Below, piece after piece: positions 24,047-33,038 of a stretch of DNA of 41,777 nucleotides (its first letter is position 1; each line of letters opens with the position of its first letter). The notes beneath the pieces were generated by a model. That model was not told where the DNA came from and made no database searches. It saw only the letters and a program-made list of their open reading frames with translations. A program made the translations under genes and the position numbers. This DNA comes from Bacteroidales bacterium (GTDB lineage: Bacteria > Bacteroidota > Bacteroidia > Bacteroidales > UBA932): NCBI GenBank assembly GCA_017617715.1, contig JAFZVQ010000001.1:1-41777 (forward strand), read 5' to 3'.

Positions 24047-24063
24047 AAAAAATGCTATTTTTG
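24033..24063 (+). promoter_or_regulatory. Promoter of ruvX-def
   Basis: TTG at 24033-24035 and TATTTTTG (TAnnTTTG) at 24056-24063, spacer 20 bp. It overlaps the upstream ATG at 24052, so that ATG would precede the transcript start; the next in-frame start is GTG at 24070. Confidence 0.6.
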
Positions 24064-24069
24064 CAAATT

Positions 24070-24483
24070 GTGGACAGAATCATCGGCATAGATTACGGAA
24101 GTGCGCGTGTGGGGGTTGCGCAAAGCGACCCGCTCGGCATCTTCGCATCCCCTCTGGAGACTGTGCCGTCTGCAAAGATAATAGATTATCTGCAAAAATA
24201 CGCTCTCGCCGAGACTATCTGCAAGTTTGTGGTCGGTTACCCGCTCAACCTGGACGGCCGCCCCGCTTCTGCAGCCCCCGACGTGGATGCATTCCTTGCG
24301 CGTCTCCAGAAGTCTTTCCCGGATGTGCCGGTGGCCCTCGAAGACGAACGGTTCACCTCGGTGCTCGCCCATAAGGCAATGATAGACGGAGGCATGAAGA
24401 AAAGCGACCGCAGGGACAAGAATTCCGTGGACAAGATCAGCGCGGCCATAATTTTGCAAGCATATTTGGACAAGAAGAAATGA
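24070..24483 (+). CDS. ruvX: Holliday junction resolvase-like RuvX/YqgF
   Basis: 137 residues from the GTG at 24070; an ATG at 24052 gives six more residues but sits upstream of the inferred transcript start, and the family normally begins 4-6 residues before the DYG. The RNase H-like active site is present: Asp in IIGIDYGSARVGVA, Glu in VALEDERFTS, Asp in SVDKISAAIILQ. Proteins of this family resolve four-way junctions or process rRNA ends. The gene overlaps def by 4 bp. Confidence 0.93.
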   Translation: MDRIIGIDYGSARVGVAQSDPLGIFASPLETVPSAKIIDYLQKYALAETICKFVVGYPLNLDGRPASAAPDVDAFLARLQKSFPDVPVALEDERFTSVLAHKAMIDGGMKKSDRRDKNSVDKISAAIILQAYLDKKK

Positions 24484-25034
24484 TACAGCCTATTTACCTG
24501 TACGGCTCGGAGGTGCTCCGCGAAAGGGCGGCCGAAGCCGATCTGAGCAAGAAAGATGAACTCACGGCGCTGATCGCCGACCTGAAGGACACGCTCAAGC
24601 GTTCCGAAGGGTGCGGGCTCGCCGCTCCCCAGATAGGGGTGAGCCTGCGGGTGCTGATAGTGGACGGCGACGAGATGGAGGAAGTGTATCCCTATCTCAA
24701 GGGCTTCAAGCGCACACTTATCAATCCCGTGATACTCGAAGAAAGCCCGGAGCATTGCGAATATGAGGAAGGCTGCCTCAGCGTGCCCGGAGTCTATTGC
24801 AACGTCCGCCGGCCGGTCAGCATAAAAGTGCGCTACTACGACGAAGAGTTCAAGGAGCGCACGGAAGTCTTCGACAAATTCGGCTGCCGCATGATACAGC
24901 ACGAGATGTCCCACCTGGACGGCGTGCTCTTCACCGACCTCGTGGCCCCTATACGCCGCAAGATGATTGCCAAGAAACTGCTCAATATTTCCCACGGCAA
25001 GGTCGCAACCCGATATAACTCTAAAATCAAATAA
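24480..25034 (+). CDS. def: Peptide deformylase
   Basis: 184 residues. Motif I GCGLAAPQIG (44-53), motif II EGCLS (Cys99), motif III QHEMSHLDG (His141, Glu142, His145) are intact; these three ligands hold the Fe/Zn ion that removes the formyl group from new proteins. Length normal. It overlaps ruvX by 4 bp and is followed one base later by a 43-aa ORF. Confidence 0.97.
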   Translation: MIQPIYLYGSEVLRERAAEADLSKKDELTALIADLKDTLKRSEGCGLAAPQIGVSLRVLIVDGDEMEEVYPYLKGFKRTLINPVILEESPEHCEYEEGCLSVPGVYCNVRRPVSIKVRYYDEEFKERTEVFDKFGCRMIQHEMSHLDGVLFTDLVAPIRRKMIAKKLLNISHGKVATRYNSKIK

Positions 25035-25035
25035 C

Positions 25036-25167
25036 ATGCATCTATTCTACGTTAAACCCGAAATCGAGGAACTGGACGCCCTGTACCTGCTTGCACTGGC
25101 CGCCAGCTCCGACGTCGAGTCATCGCTCGAAGACTTCGACGGCAGCTTCACTGAATTGACCTGGTAA
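25036..25167 (+). CDS. 43-aa peptide gene upstream of the tandem GLUG-like lipoproteins
   Basis: 43 residues from the ATG at 25036, one base after the def stop. It begins MHLFYVKPEIEELD, has a central hydrophobic stretch (ALYLLALAASSD) and an acidic/serine-rich end (SSLEDFDGSFTELTW). This 'K-P-E-I-E-x-L' start with a small-residue centre resembles short peptide ORFs often found before surface-protein loci in gut Bacteroidales and also leader peptides of ribosomal peptides, but no maturase is present. No signal peptide. Coding status is supported by its clean frame, proximity to neighbours and by the strong ribosome site that follows. Function unknown. Confidence 0.6.
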   Translation: MHLFYVKPEIEELDALYLLALAASSDVESSLEDFDGSFTELTW

Positions 25168-25170
25168 AAA

Positions 25171-25176
25171 AGGAGG
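25171..25176 (+). promoter_or_regulatory. Strong Shine-Dalgarno site (AGGAGG)
   Basis: AGGAGG four bases before the ATG at 25181. Bacteroidota genes usually lack such sites, and none of the neighbours has one this strong, so high translation of the first lipoprotein is likely. Confidence 0.6.
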
Positions 25177-25180
25177 AATC

Positions 25181-28100
25181 ATGAAACAGACAAGACTTTT
25201 CATTTTTGCCGTCCTTGCCAGCGTGACGGCCATTTCATGCGAGAAAGAAATCGCTGAGATCCAGACTGTTCCCGAAGTGGAAAAAGTCTATGCATCATTC
25301 TCCGCCACCGGAGAGGACATCACCAAAGTCAGCCTCGATTTCGCTTCCGAGACGAGCAAAGTCCAGTGGCAGGACACCGACGAGCTCGCCGTTTTCGACG
25401 GCGTGTCGAAGAACGTCTTCACCATGAAGTCCGGCAGCAACACCGGCGCCTCCGCTGTCTTTGAAGGCGAAGTCGCTGCGGAAGCAGGCACCTTGTACGC
25501 CGTGTATCCGGCAGCCGGCGGCCTCGACATCGACGGCACCAACATAAACGTGAACGTGCCTGCCGAGCAGACAATTCCTGCCGGCGGTTGCGCCGACCCG
25601 AAGGCACTCGTGGCCGTGGCTTCAGGCGCAAAGGGCGGCGCCCTTGCATTCAAGCAGGTCTGCGGCCTGCTGAAGGTCAGCTTCGCCGCCGCCAACGTTC
25701 GTGAGATCACCATCAGCGGCACGGCGCTTGCCGGAGAGGCCAAAGTCGCCCCCGACGGCACCCTGGTCGAGCCCTTGAAGCCTGTGGAAAGCATCATCCT
25801 CACCCACGCCGACGGCATTTTCCCGGCCGGCACCTACTACGTTGCGGTGCTTCCCGGCACCACTCCCGCCGGCAAATTCTCCATCTCCCTTAAGAAAGGT
25901 CCTTCAGAAGGCTTCCGCGGTTCTTCAAACGCAGTGACTTTCGCCCGCTGCAAGGGCCTTGACGCCGGTTCGCTTGACGTCCTGACCACCAAGACCATCA
26001 TCACGACCATGGCAGAGCTGTTCGACTGGAACGCCAACCGTGTGGTCTCCGCCGAATCAGGCGAAGAAGTAGTGTTGCTCGGCGCCGACATCGACATGGA
26101 GAACGAGCCCTGGACCCCCAAGGACTTCAAAGGCTATTTCGAAGGACAGGGCCACAAGCTCTATAACCTCAACGTGAGCCGTTCTTCCAACGCCTGCTTT
26201 ATCAACACACTCACAGGTTCGATGCAGAACGTCACGTTCGGCAGTTCCGACGGCGTTTCCTACGACGGCTCCAGCCGCATCGAGCAGAACAATCCGGAAG
26301 ATAATTCCGAGTCCGCATGGCGCTACGCCGGTCTTGTCACCCGCCTTTCCGAGGGATCTTCGCTGAACGGCGTTTACAGCTTCGTGCCCGTGAGCGTGGC
26401 AGCCACTTCGACCAGCAAAACGCGCGTCGGCGGCCTCGTGGGCATAGTTGCCGGAGCAGCCAGCTTGACCGACTGCACCAACTTCGGCGACGTGACCAAC
26501 AACGCCACAGGGCCGGTGGCGGCAGGTTCCCTTGCCGGAATCGTGGGCTGGGCGGACGCGGCCGTGACTATGAGCTTCGTCCAGAACAAGGGTAACGTGA
26601 CCTCGAAGAACCTCAAGACGCAATACATCGCAGGTTTCATCGCCTACGAAAAAGCGACCGGATCCAACCTCACCGACTGCGCCAATTCAGGCAGCATCAT
26701 GGCCGAAGCCGAAGGCTCCTGCGCCATGTGCATCGGCGGCTTCATAGGCGAAGCCGGCAATTCCACACTGACCAACTGCAACAACGACGGCTTCATCTAC
26801 AGCACCTGCGACGGCGAGTTCAAGGCCGGCGGCTTCATCGGACGTGCTAATTCCAGCTGCACCCTCACCGGATGCATCAACGGAGATGCAGCCACCATCA
26901 CCTTCAATCCAGCCACTTTTGGCAGCAGGGCATTCATAGCCGGCATCATCGGCAACGCCCCCAGCGCCAACTCCGGCACCGTGAGCCTGCAGCAGTGCAA
27001 GAACTACGCTCCCCTGAGCGCTACCCACCGCAATATCGATGCAGTAGGCGGTCTGGTCGGCTTCCTTAACATGAGCGGCGGCACCGTCAGTATTTCCGGT
27101 TGTGATAATTTTGGCGAAATATCCCGCATGGTCAACGATGGTGAAGTGGCAAAAAACAACAGCATCTGCATCGGCGGCATAGCTGCCAATCTGGCCTGTG
27201 GCACAGGATCCTCCATCACAGACTGCACCAACTATGGTGCCGTCAAGACCAACACCTACCAAAAGAGCGGTGTTGTCCGTATTGCGGGAATAGCCGGATA
27301 TCTTCAGTCCTACACCAGGGTGTATAATTGTACCAACAACGGGAATATTGAAGTAAAAACCGGGAAAGTGGATACGATGGAGGGTAGCTATCTTTGTGAA
27401 GGCGGAGTTATCGGGCACATGTACAAAGGTTGCAGCATCGAGTACTGCTTCAACACCGGTAAAGTGTCCTCCGACCGCCAGCAGGTCAACCGCGTGGGCG
27501 GCATTGTGGGGACATGCAATTCCAGCCGTGTAGTTTCATGTGAAAACATAGGAGATGTCGTTGTCGAGATACCTGACGACGTGCAGGTAAGCCTCTGGCA
27601 GGCAATCGGAGGAATCGTCGGTTTCTCCGAAGGCACCACTACCGGATGCACCTGGGAGCTTAAAGAATGCGTCAATCGTGGAAATGTGTCTGCAAGAATC
27701 AATGACGTACCCAACTACGAAGGGCGTTTTTCAGTGGGAGGCATTATCGGCCAGCCCATCAACACGCTTCCGATAAGCGGCAATGTGAACCATGGCGACG
27801 TCACCGCCATGAACACCAATACCTCCACGCCCTGGTCTTATGCCGGCGGTATCATGGGTATGGATGACGATCCCAAGGTGACTATGAGCTCAACCTTGTC
27901 CGACAACAAGAACTACGGCACTGTCGCCAATCTCACGGACAAGGCGAATAACGCCGCCGGCGGACTTTACGGTAAGATAGGCAAGGCCACTACAGCTACA
28001 GGAACCAATTTCGGAAAGGTGTCCGGCAAGTTTGCCGGTGCCGTGGCGGGCGTCAATTCCATAGAGCTGAGGGCAACCCTCTGCGATGCCGTCACCGTGA

Positions 28101-28204
28101 ACGGCGTCACTAAAGCCGCCGCTGAAAACGAAGCGACATGGCTCTGCCCGGCCAACACCGGCACTATCCTTACTGCCTACGTAGCACATAGTGACGGCGA
28201 GTAA
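25181..28204 (+). CDS. Large surface lipoprotein: fimbrillin-like N-terminus plus GLUG-like beta-helix repeats
   Basis: 1007 residues. Lipobox ending at Cys20 (VTAISC) then acidic EKE, compatible with surface export. Residues about 35-265 form a fimbrillin-like domain (WQDTDELAVFDGVSKNVFTM, FPAGTYYVAVLPGTTPAG). A short hinge leads to residues 290-1007 with roughly 15-18 repeats of the type 'GGxxGxx...x-C-x-N-x-G-x-V' (for example VGGLVGIVAG..LTDCTNFGDV, IGGIAANL..ITDCTNYGAV), i.e. GLUG-like beta-helix rungs with regularly placed Cys-x-Asn. Such proteins are adhesins or matrix proteins; the ligand is unknown. The stretch 27060-27680 is AT-richer than the rest. One base overlap with the next paralog. 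Confidence 0.82.
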   Translation: MKQTRLFIFAVLASVTAISCEKEIAEIQTVPEVEKVYASFSATGEDITKVSLDFASETSKVQWQDTDELAVFDGVSKNVFTMKSGSNTGASAVFEGEVAAEAGTLYAVYPAAGGLDIDGTNINVNVPAEQTIPAGGCADPKALVAVASGAKGGALAFKQVCGLLKVSFAAANVREITISGTALAGEAKVAPDGTLVEPLKPVESIILTHADGIFPAGTYYVAVLPGTTPAGKFSISLKKGPSEGFRGSSNAVTFARCKGLDAGSLDVLTTKTIITTMAELFDWNANRVVSAESGEEVVLLGADIDMENEPWTPKDFKGYFEGQGHKLYNLNVSRSSNACFINTLTGSMQNVTFGSSDGVSYDGSSRIEQNNPEDNSESAWRYAGLVTRLSEGSSLNGVYSFVPVSVAATSTSKTRVGGLVGIVAGAASLTDCTNFGDVTNNATGPVAAGSLAGIVGWADAAVTMSFVQNKGNVTSKNLKTQYIAGFIAYEKATGSNLTDCANSGSIMAEAEGSCAMCIGGFIGEAGNSTLTNCNNDGFIYSTCDGEFKAGGFIGRANSSCTLTGCINGDAATITFNPATFGSRAFIAGIIGNAPSANSGTVSLQQCKNYAPLSATHRNIDAVGGLVGFLNMSGGTVSISGCDNFGEISRMVNDGEVAKNNSICIGGIAANLACGTGSSITDCTNYGAVKTNTYQKSGVVRIAGIAGYLQSYTRVYNCTNNGNIEVKTGKVDTMEGSYLCEGGVIGHMYKGCSIEYCFNTGKVSSDRQQVNRVGGIVGTCNSSRVVSCENIGDVVVEIPDDVQVSLWQAIGGIVGFSEGTTTGCTWELKECVNRGNVSARINDVPNYEGRFSVGGIIGQPINTLPISGNVNHGDVTAMNTNTSTPWSYAGGIMGMDDDPKVTMSSTLSDNKNYGTVANLTDKANNAAGGLYGKIGKATTATGTNFGKVSGKFAGAVAGVNSIELRATLCDAVTVNGVTKAAAENEATWLCPANTGTILTAYVAHSDGE

Positions 28205-31200
28205 TGAAACTGCGCTATCTTTTGCCCCTTGCGCTGCTGGCCATTCCGGCGTGCCAGCCCGAATCCGCCCCGTCCCTGACGGGCCCGGAGCCGGGCCGGC
28301 AGACCGTGGTGCTCCAGGCGCTGCCTGAGCAGACGGCGGGCAAAAGCACTCTCGATTTTCCCTCCGTGCTCTGGGAAGACAGCGACCGGATCGCAGTCTT
28401 CGACGGCTATGGCAAGAACGTATTCACCATTCCCGAAGGCGGCAACCGGGGCAAGTCGGCCACATTCAAGGGTGAGGTGCATGAAGGTGCCGCCGAACTC
28501 TATGCCGCCAGCCCTGCCGATGCCGCACTGGAGTGCGCATCAGGCGCAATCACCGTGCAGGTGCCTTCGGTCCAGCGCATCGGCACAGGCCGCTGCATAG
28601 CGCCTGAAGCGCTGGTGTGCGTGGCTAAGGCAGAGGGCGGCTCGCTGCAGTTCCGCAACGTGATTTCGCTTGTGCGCGTGACAGTGAGCCGCACGGACAT
28701 CACAGCTGTAATCCTTAAAGGCACCAACCTTTCGGGCTCGGCGGTGGTCGCCCCCGACGGCACCCTATCCGGCGTGAAATCCGGCGCTGCCGAAGTGCAG
28801 CTGCTCCCGGAAGGGGAGACCTTCGCCCCCGGGACCTACTACGCGGCTGTGCTTCCGGGCGCCACCCCTGCCGGCGGCTTTTCCCTGTCGCTGGTGCGCT
28901 CGGACGCCCTTTCCGGCACCCGCACCGCTTCCGGGCAGACCGTGTTCCAGCGGGGTAAAGGCCTGGACGCCGGCACCCCCGAATCTGCCGTCAGCTGGGA
29001 GAAACTGATCCTCACAAAGCAGCAGTTGTTCGCCTGGAATGCCCTCCGCAGCGATTCGGATGAATCCGACGAGGTGCGCCTTGGCGCCGACATCGACATG
29101 CAGATGGACCCGTGGACTCCGAAGGGCTTCGCGGGCAGTTTCGACGGGCAGGGACACTGCCTCAGCGGCATCAACGTCGTGAGCGACACCTATGCCGGCT
29201 TCTTCCGCGTGCTGAGCGGTTCGGCGGTCGTGAAAAACACCGTGTTCGGCAGCGCCGACGGCAGCAGCTACGACGGCGTGAGCACCATTCGCCATGCCAA
29301 TCCTGCCAACAACTACACCTGGTACTATGCCGGCGTGGTGGGCAAGGTCGAAGGCAGCGCAAGCCTCTCGGGGATAGTCAATTATGCCACGATTGAAGTG
29401 GCTCCGGGCTGCAATTCCAAGACACGCATGGGCGGCATCGTGGGCAACTGGAACAGCACGTCCGAATGCAAAGGGCTTGTCAACTACGGTACGGTGCGCA
29501 ACCTCGCATCCGCTACTGGCCAGGCCGGTTCATCCGATACCACATCCAACAGCAGCATAATGGGCGGCGTGGTCGGTTTCCTCGACACCCGCACCATCGT
29601 GTCCGCCTGCATCAACCATGGCACCGTGTCCAACGTCAATCCCGGCGTCTCCTCAGTGGGCGGCGTGGTCGGCTACGACGGACGCGGCTCCACCATAAAG
29701 AACTGCACCAACTACGGCTCCGTCAGCCATGCGGCTACTGCCGACGTCGTGGCCGAATCCGCCGCGGCGGGCATAATAGCTTATGCCAAAGGGGCTTCCA
29801 GCACCTTCGGAAGCGTGTCCGGCTGCCGCAACGAAGGCTCCGTCACAGCTTCCAGCGGCGGACAGAATTTCCGTCTGGCGGGCGTGAGCGGACTGACCCA
29901 GTATTACGACGTCACCGATTGCACCAACGCCGGCGAGGTCCGCTTCTCCGGCACCACCACCGGGGGCGGATATCTTGCCATCGGCGGTGTGGTCGCCCAC
30001 ACCTATAACGGATGCACGATAAAGGGCTGCCGCAACGAGGGCCCCGTGAGCTCCAACCGCCTGCAGGTCAACCGTATAGGCGGTGTGACAGGCAACCTCA
30101 ACAGCAGCATCATGCGGAACTGCACAAACGCAGGCCCCGTGACGCTCGACATCTCCGGCACGGCCCTGGGCAACTGGGAAGGCGCCGGAGGCATCGCGGG
30201 TTTTGCCGAAGGGCAGGCGTCCGTGATTGAAATCTCCGGCTGCGTCAACGAAGCCGGCGGCACCGTCACGGCCGTGGTCAACACCAACGGTCGCAGCGAC
30301 TACAGCCGTTGCGCTGCCGGCGGCATACTCGGCATGCCCTACGACACCATGTCCCTGACGGGCAACGTGAACCACGCTGAAGTGTCGCTGCAGAACGTCC
30401 ATGCATCGGCCCCCTACGCCTATGTGGGCGGGATAATCGGCCAGGACAAAGGGGCGCGCGGCTACTGCACCGTGACGGACAACATCAATTACGGCCCGGT
30501 GCGCAGCGTTTCCGGCCGGTCCGGCTATTCCGGCGCGGGCGGCATTTTCGGCAACATCGCTTCGGCCACGTCCATTATCGGCAACCGCAACTACGGTCCG
30601 GTGTCCGGGACGGTGGCGGGCGCGTTGGCCGGAATCAACGCCTGCTCGTTCAGCGCCGTCGTGTGCGATGCCGTGACGGTGAACGGCACCACCTATGCCA
30701 ATGCCTCCGACAAGACGGCCTGGGCGTGTCCTTCCTCCACCGGCACAATCACCGTGCGCGTCATGCCTCACTCCGATCCGGAGGCCGAGCCTTCGTCTCC
30801 CGGAGATGCTCCTGCCCCCCTCGACCCCGGCAACAAGGTGGTCGCCCACAGGGGCGGCGCCACGGAGTGCGGCTACCCCGATAATTCCAGGGCTGCGCTG
30901 CGCTACGCCATGAGCCTGGGTTGCTATGCCAGCGAGTGCGACATCTACTGGACCAAGGACAACAAGGTGATCGTGGCCCATGCCAACAGCGAGGACTATA
31001 TCAACGGCATGCATCCGTGGGAAGCCAATGCCGCCGATATTATTGCGGCAAAGCGTCTCTCCAACTATGAAAGGATACCGACGCTGGAAGAGTATATAGA
31101 CATAGTGATGGAAAGCGGCAGCAAGACTAAGCTCTTGCTCGACATCAAGATGATAGATACTCCTTCACTGGATTACGACCATCCTGCAAAGGCTGCGCTG

Positions 31201-31632
31201 CGTGCCATTGAGATAGTGCAGGAGAAGAACGCGCAGAATTTCGTGGAATTCATCTGCACTGGTTATACCAATGTCATGTCGAAGATTGCCGCTCCTATGA
31301 AAGCCGCAGGACTCAACTGCGGATGGATGAACGGAGATATATCAGCGACGACGTTCAAGAACAAGGGCTATACCAACTGGGCGAATCTCAATACCCGCGA
31401 CCACTTCAAACTTGGCAGCGGGGAAGATAAGGGCACCGGTTACCGCACTATCACCGAGTTCAAGAATGCAGGCCTGCAACTGAGCGTCTTCCACATCGAT
31501 AAGCAGTCCGGCAACAGCAGCGCCGTCTACACCGACGCCACGGTCCAGGCCTATCTCGATGAGTACGCCTACCTCCGCTGCATCACCACCAACTACCCCG
31601 CCTGGCTCATCCAGAAGACAAAGGGATTATAG
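28204..31632 (+). CDS. Paralogous GLUG-like surface lipoprotein fused to a C-terminal GDPD domain
   Basis: 1142 residues. Lipobox ending at Cys17 (AIPAC). It repeats the layout of the upstream gene: fimbrillin-like region (about 30-265), then GLUG-like rungs (about 290-855), including the shared ending CDAVTVNG. A Pro/Glu-rich linker (857-878) leads to a glycerophosphodiester phosphodiesterase domain (about 879-1142). Its active site is VAHRGG (His882, Arg883), SECDIYW (Glu911, Asp913), IVAHAN (His926) and LLLDIK (Asp980, Lys982; family usually Glu at 980). GDPD enzymes cut glycerophosphodiesters into glycerol-3-phosphate and an alcohol, requiring a divalent metal. This would be an outer-surface enzyme tethered to an adhesin-like solenoid. 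Downstream promoter-like DNA separates it from the mutase. Confidence 0.88.
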   Translation: MKLRYLLPLALLAIPACQPESAPSLTGPEPGRQTVVLQALPEQTAGKSTLDFPSVLWEDSDRIAVFDGYGKNVFTIPEGGNRGKSATFKGEVHEGAAELYAASPADAALECASGAITVQVPSVQRIGTGRCIAPEALVCVAKAEGGSLQFRNVISLVRVTVSRTDITAVILKGTNLSGSAVVAPDGTLSGVKSGAAEVQLLPEGETFAPGTYYAAVLPGATPAGGFSLSLVRSDALSGTRTASGQTVFQRGKGLDAGTPESAVSWEKLILTKQQLFAWNALRSDSDESDEVRLGADIDMQMDPWTPKGFAGSFDGQGHCLSGINVVSDTYAGFFRVLSGSAVVKNTVFGSADGSSYDGVSTIRHANPANNYTWYYAGVVGKVEGSASLSGIVNYATIEVAPGCNSKTRMGGIVGNWNSTSECKGLVNYGTVRNLASATGQAGSSDTTSNSSIMGGVVGFLDTRTIVSACINHGTVSNVNPGVSSVGGVVGYDGRGSTIKNCTNYGSVSHAATADVVAESAAAGIIAYAKGASSTFGSVSGCRNEGSVTASSGGQNFRLAGVSGLTQYYDVTDCTNAGEVRFSGTTTGGGYLAIGGVVAHTYNGCTIKGCRNEGPVSSNRLQVNRIGGVTGNLNSSIMRNCTNAGPVTLDISGTALGNWEGAGGIAGFAEGQASVIEISGCVNEAGGTVTAVVNTNGRSDYSRCAAGGILGMPYDTMSLTGNVNHAEVSLQNVHASAPYAYVGGIIGQDKGARGYCTVTDNINYGPVRSVSGRSGYSGAGGIFGNIASATSIIGNRNYGPVSGTVAGALAGINACSFSAVVCDAVTVNGTTYANASDKTAWACPSSTGTITVRVMPHSDPEAEPSSPGDAPAPLDPGNKVVAHRGGATECGYPDNSRAALRYAMSLGCYASECDIYWTKDNKVIVAHANSEDYINGMHPWEANAADIIAAKRLSNYERIPTLEEYIDIVMESGSKTKLLLDIKMIDTPSLDYDHPAKAALRAIEIVQEKNAQNFVEFICTGYTNVMSKIAAPMKAAGLNCGWMNGDISATTFKNKGYTNWANLNTRDHFKLGSGEDKGTGYRTITEFKNAGLQLSVFHIDKQSGNSSAVYTDATVQAYLDEYAYLRCITTNYPAWLIQKTKGL

Positions 31633-31641
31633 TTTTTTTAT

Positions 31642-31649
31642 TATATTTG
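31642..31649 (+). promoter_or_regulatory. -7 element of the mutase-M23-miaB operon
   Basis: TATATTTG (TAnnTTTG) 22 bases before the ATG at 31671; no clear -33 box. A T-rich run at 31632-31640 precedes it. Confidence 0.55.
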
Positions 31650-31670
31650 GCAAAATAACCAATTACAAAT

Positions 31671-33038
31671 ATGGGAGCATTTCACGCATATGATATCCGC
31701 GGAATCTACAATGTGGATTTCGACAAGCAGACCGCCTACAAGGTGGGCTATTTCCTTCCCGAGCTTCTCAAGGCCGACAAGGTCCTGGTGGGCCGCGACT
31801 GCCGCCTCTCCGGACAGGAGATCCACGATTATCTGATCAAGGGCATTACCGATGCCGGCGCAGATGTGGACGACATAGGCTACAGCAGCACTCCGCTGGT
31901 GTATTTCGGCACGGCGAATTATGGCTACAAGGCTTCCGTGCAGATCACGGCCAGCCACAATCCCCGCGAGTACAACGGCATGAAGGTCAGCCGCGAGAAC
32001 GCGCTTCCCGTGGGCTTCGACACCGGCCTCGGCCAGATAAAGCAGTGGATCGAGGAAGGCAGGCCCACGCCCGTGGCCGCCAGGCGCGGCACCGTCAGGG
32101 AGATAGACATCAAGCCTGACTACATCAAGTTCCTGCTCAAATACAAGGGCGATTATTCCAATCTCAAGATAGCGTTCGACCTCTCCAACGGCATGAGCAC
32201 CCTCTTCGCCAAGGAAATCTACAAGGGCGAAGACGCCACCTTCCTCTTCGACGAGATGGACGGCAGCTTCCCCAACCATGAGCCCAACCCGCTCATTCCC
32301 AAGAACGTGGAGCCTCTGCGGGAGCTTGTCCGCAAGATTGGCGCCGACATCGGCGTGATCTATGACGGCGACGCCGACCGCGTGATGTTCGTCGATGAGA
32401 AGGCACGCTTCGTGGCCCCCGACCTCATCATCGCCCTGATGGCCTACTACTTCTGCGACGAGAGGGGAGAGAAGAATCCCAGGGTGCTGCAGGAAATCCG
32501 CAGCTCCAAGGCCGTGGGAGAGTTCCTCGCCGATTATGGTGCAGAGATGCACACCTGGAGGGTGGGGCGTGCCTTCGCCGCTCCCAAGCTCCGCGAGATA
32601 GACGGCCTCTGGGGCGGAGAGCTCGCAGGCCACTACTATTTCAAGGATTTCTTCTACTCCGACAGCGGCATGCTGGCTTCCATGATAGTGCTCCGCATCG
32701 TGGCAGGCCTCAAGAAGAAAGGCCTCACGCTCGGCGGCGAAATCGACAAACTGACCCGCTACCGCAACTCCGGCGAGATCAACTTCAGGGTTGAGGACAA
32801 GAAGGGCGCCATGGACGCGGTGCGCGACCATTTCTTCGCCCAGGCCAAGCCGGATGCATTCATGGACTTCGACGGCTATCGCGCCGAGTATCCCGACTGG
32901 TGGTTCAATATCCGCCCGTCCAACACCGAACCTTACCTGCGCTTCATCTGCGAAGCGGCCACCGATGAGGTGATGGCAAAGAAAATCGCTGAAGTACAGG
33001 AGATTATCGAGACACGTTTCGGGGGGACGAGAGCCTGA
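31671..33038 (+). CDS. Phosphomannomutase/phosphoglucomutase
   Basis: 455 residues. Phosphoserine loop TASHNP (Ser95-His96-Asn97), metal-binding DGDADR (232-237), sugar-specificity loop GELAGH and phosphate-binding RPSNTEPYLR near 420-429 are intact. Length matches the bacterial PMM/PGM type of ManB/AlgC/GlmM kin; GELAGH fits the PMM/PGM group rather than GlmM. It interconverts hexose 1- and 6-phosphates for glycan precursors. Stop and next start overlap (TGATG). Confidence 0.92.
   Translation: MGAFHAYDIRGIYNVDFDKQTAYKVGYFLPELLKADKVLVGRDCRLSGQEIHDYLIKGITDAGADVDDIGYSSTPLVYFGTANYGYKASVQITASHNPREYNGMKVSRENALPVGFDTGLGQIKQWIEEGRPTPVAARRGTVREIDIKPDYIKFLLKYKGDYSNLKIAFDLSNGMSTLFAKEIYKGEDATFLFDEMDGSFPNHEPNPLIPKNVEPLRELVRKIGADIGVIYDGDADRVMFVDEKARFVAPDLIIALMAYYFCDERGEKNPRVLQEIRSSKAVGEFLADYGAEMHTWRVGRAFAAPKLREIDGLWGGELAGHYYFKDFFYSDSGMLASMIVLRIVAGLKKKGLTLGGEIDKLTRYRNSGEINFRVEDKKGAMDAVRDHFFAQAKPDAFMDFDGYRAEYPDWWFNIRPSNTEPYLRFICEAATDEVMAKKIAEVQEIIETRFGGTRA

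Noticed and set aside
25036-25167. RiPP precursor with maturation enzymes
   Set aside because: The peptide is leader-like, but no radical SAM, lanthipeptide or protease maturase is next to it; miaB in this window is the ordinary tRNA enzyme.
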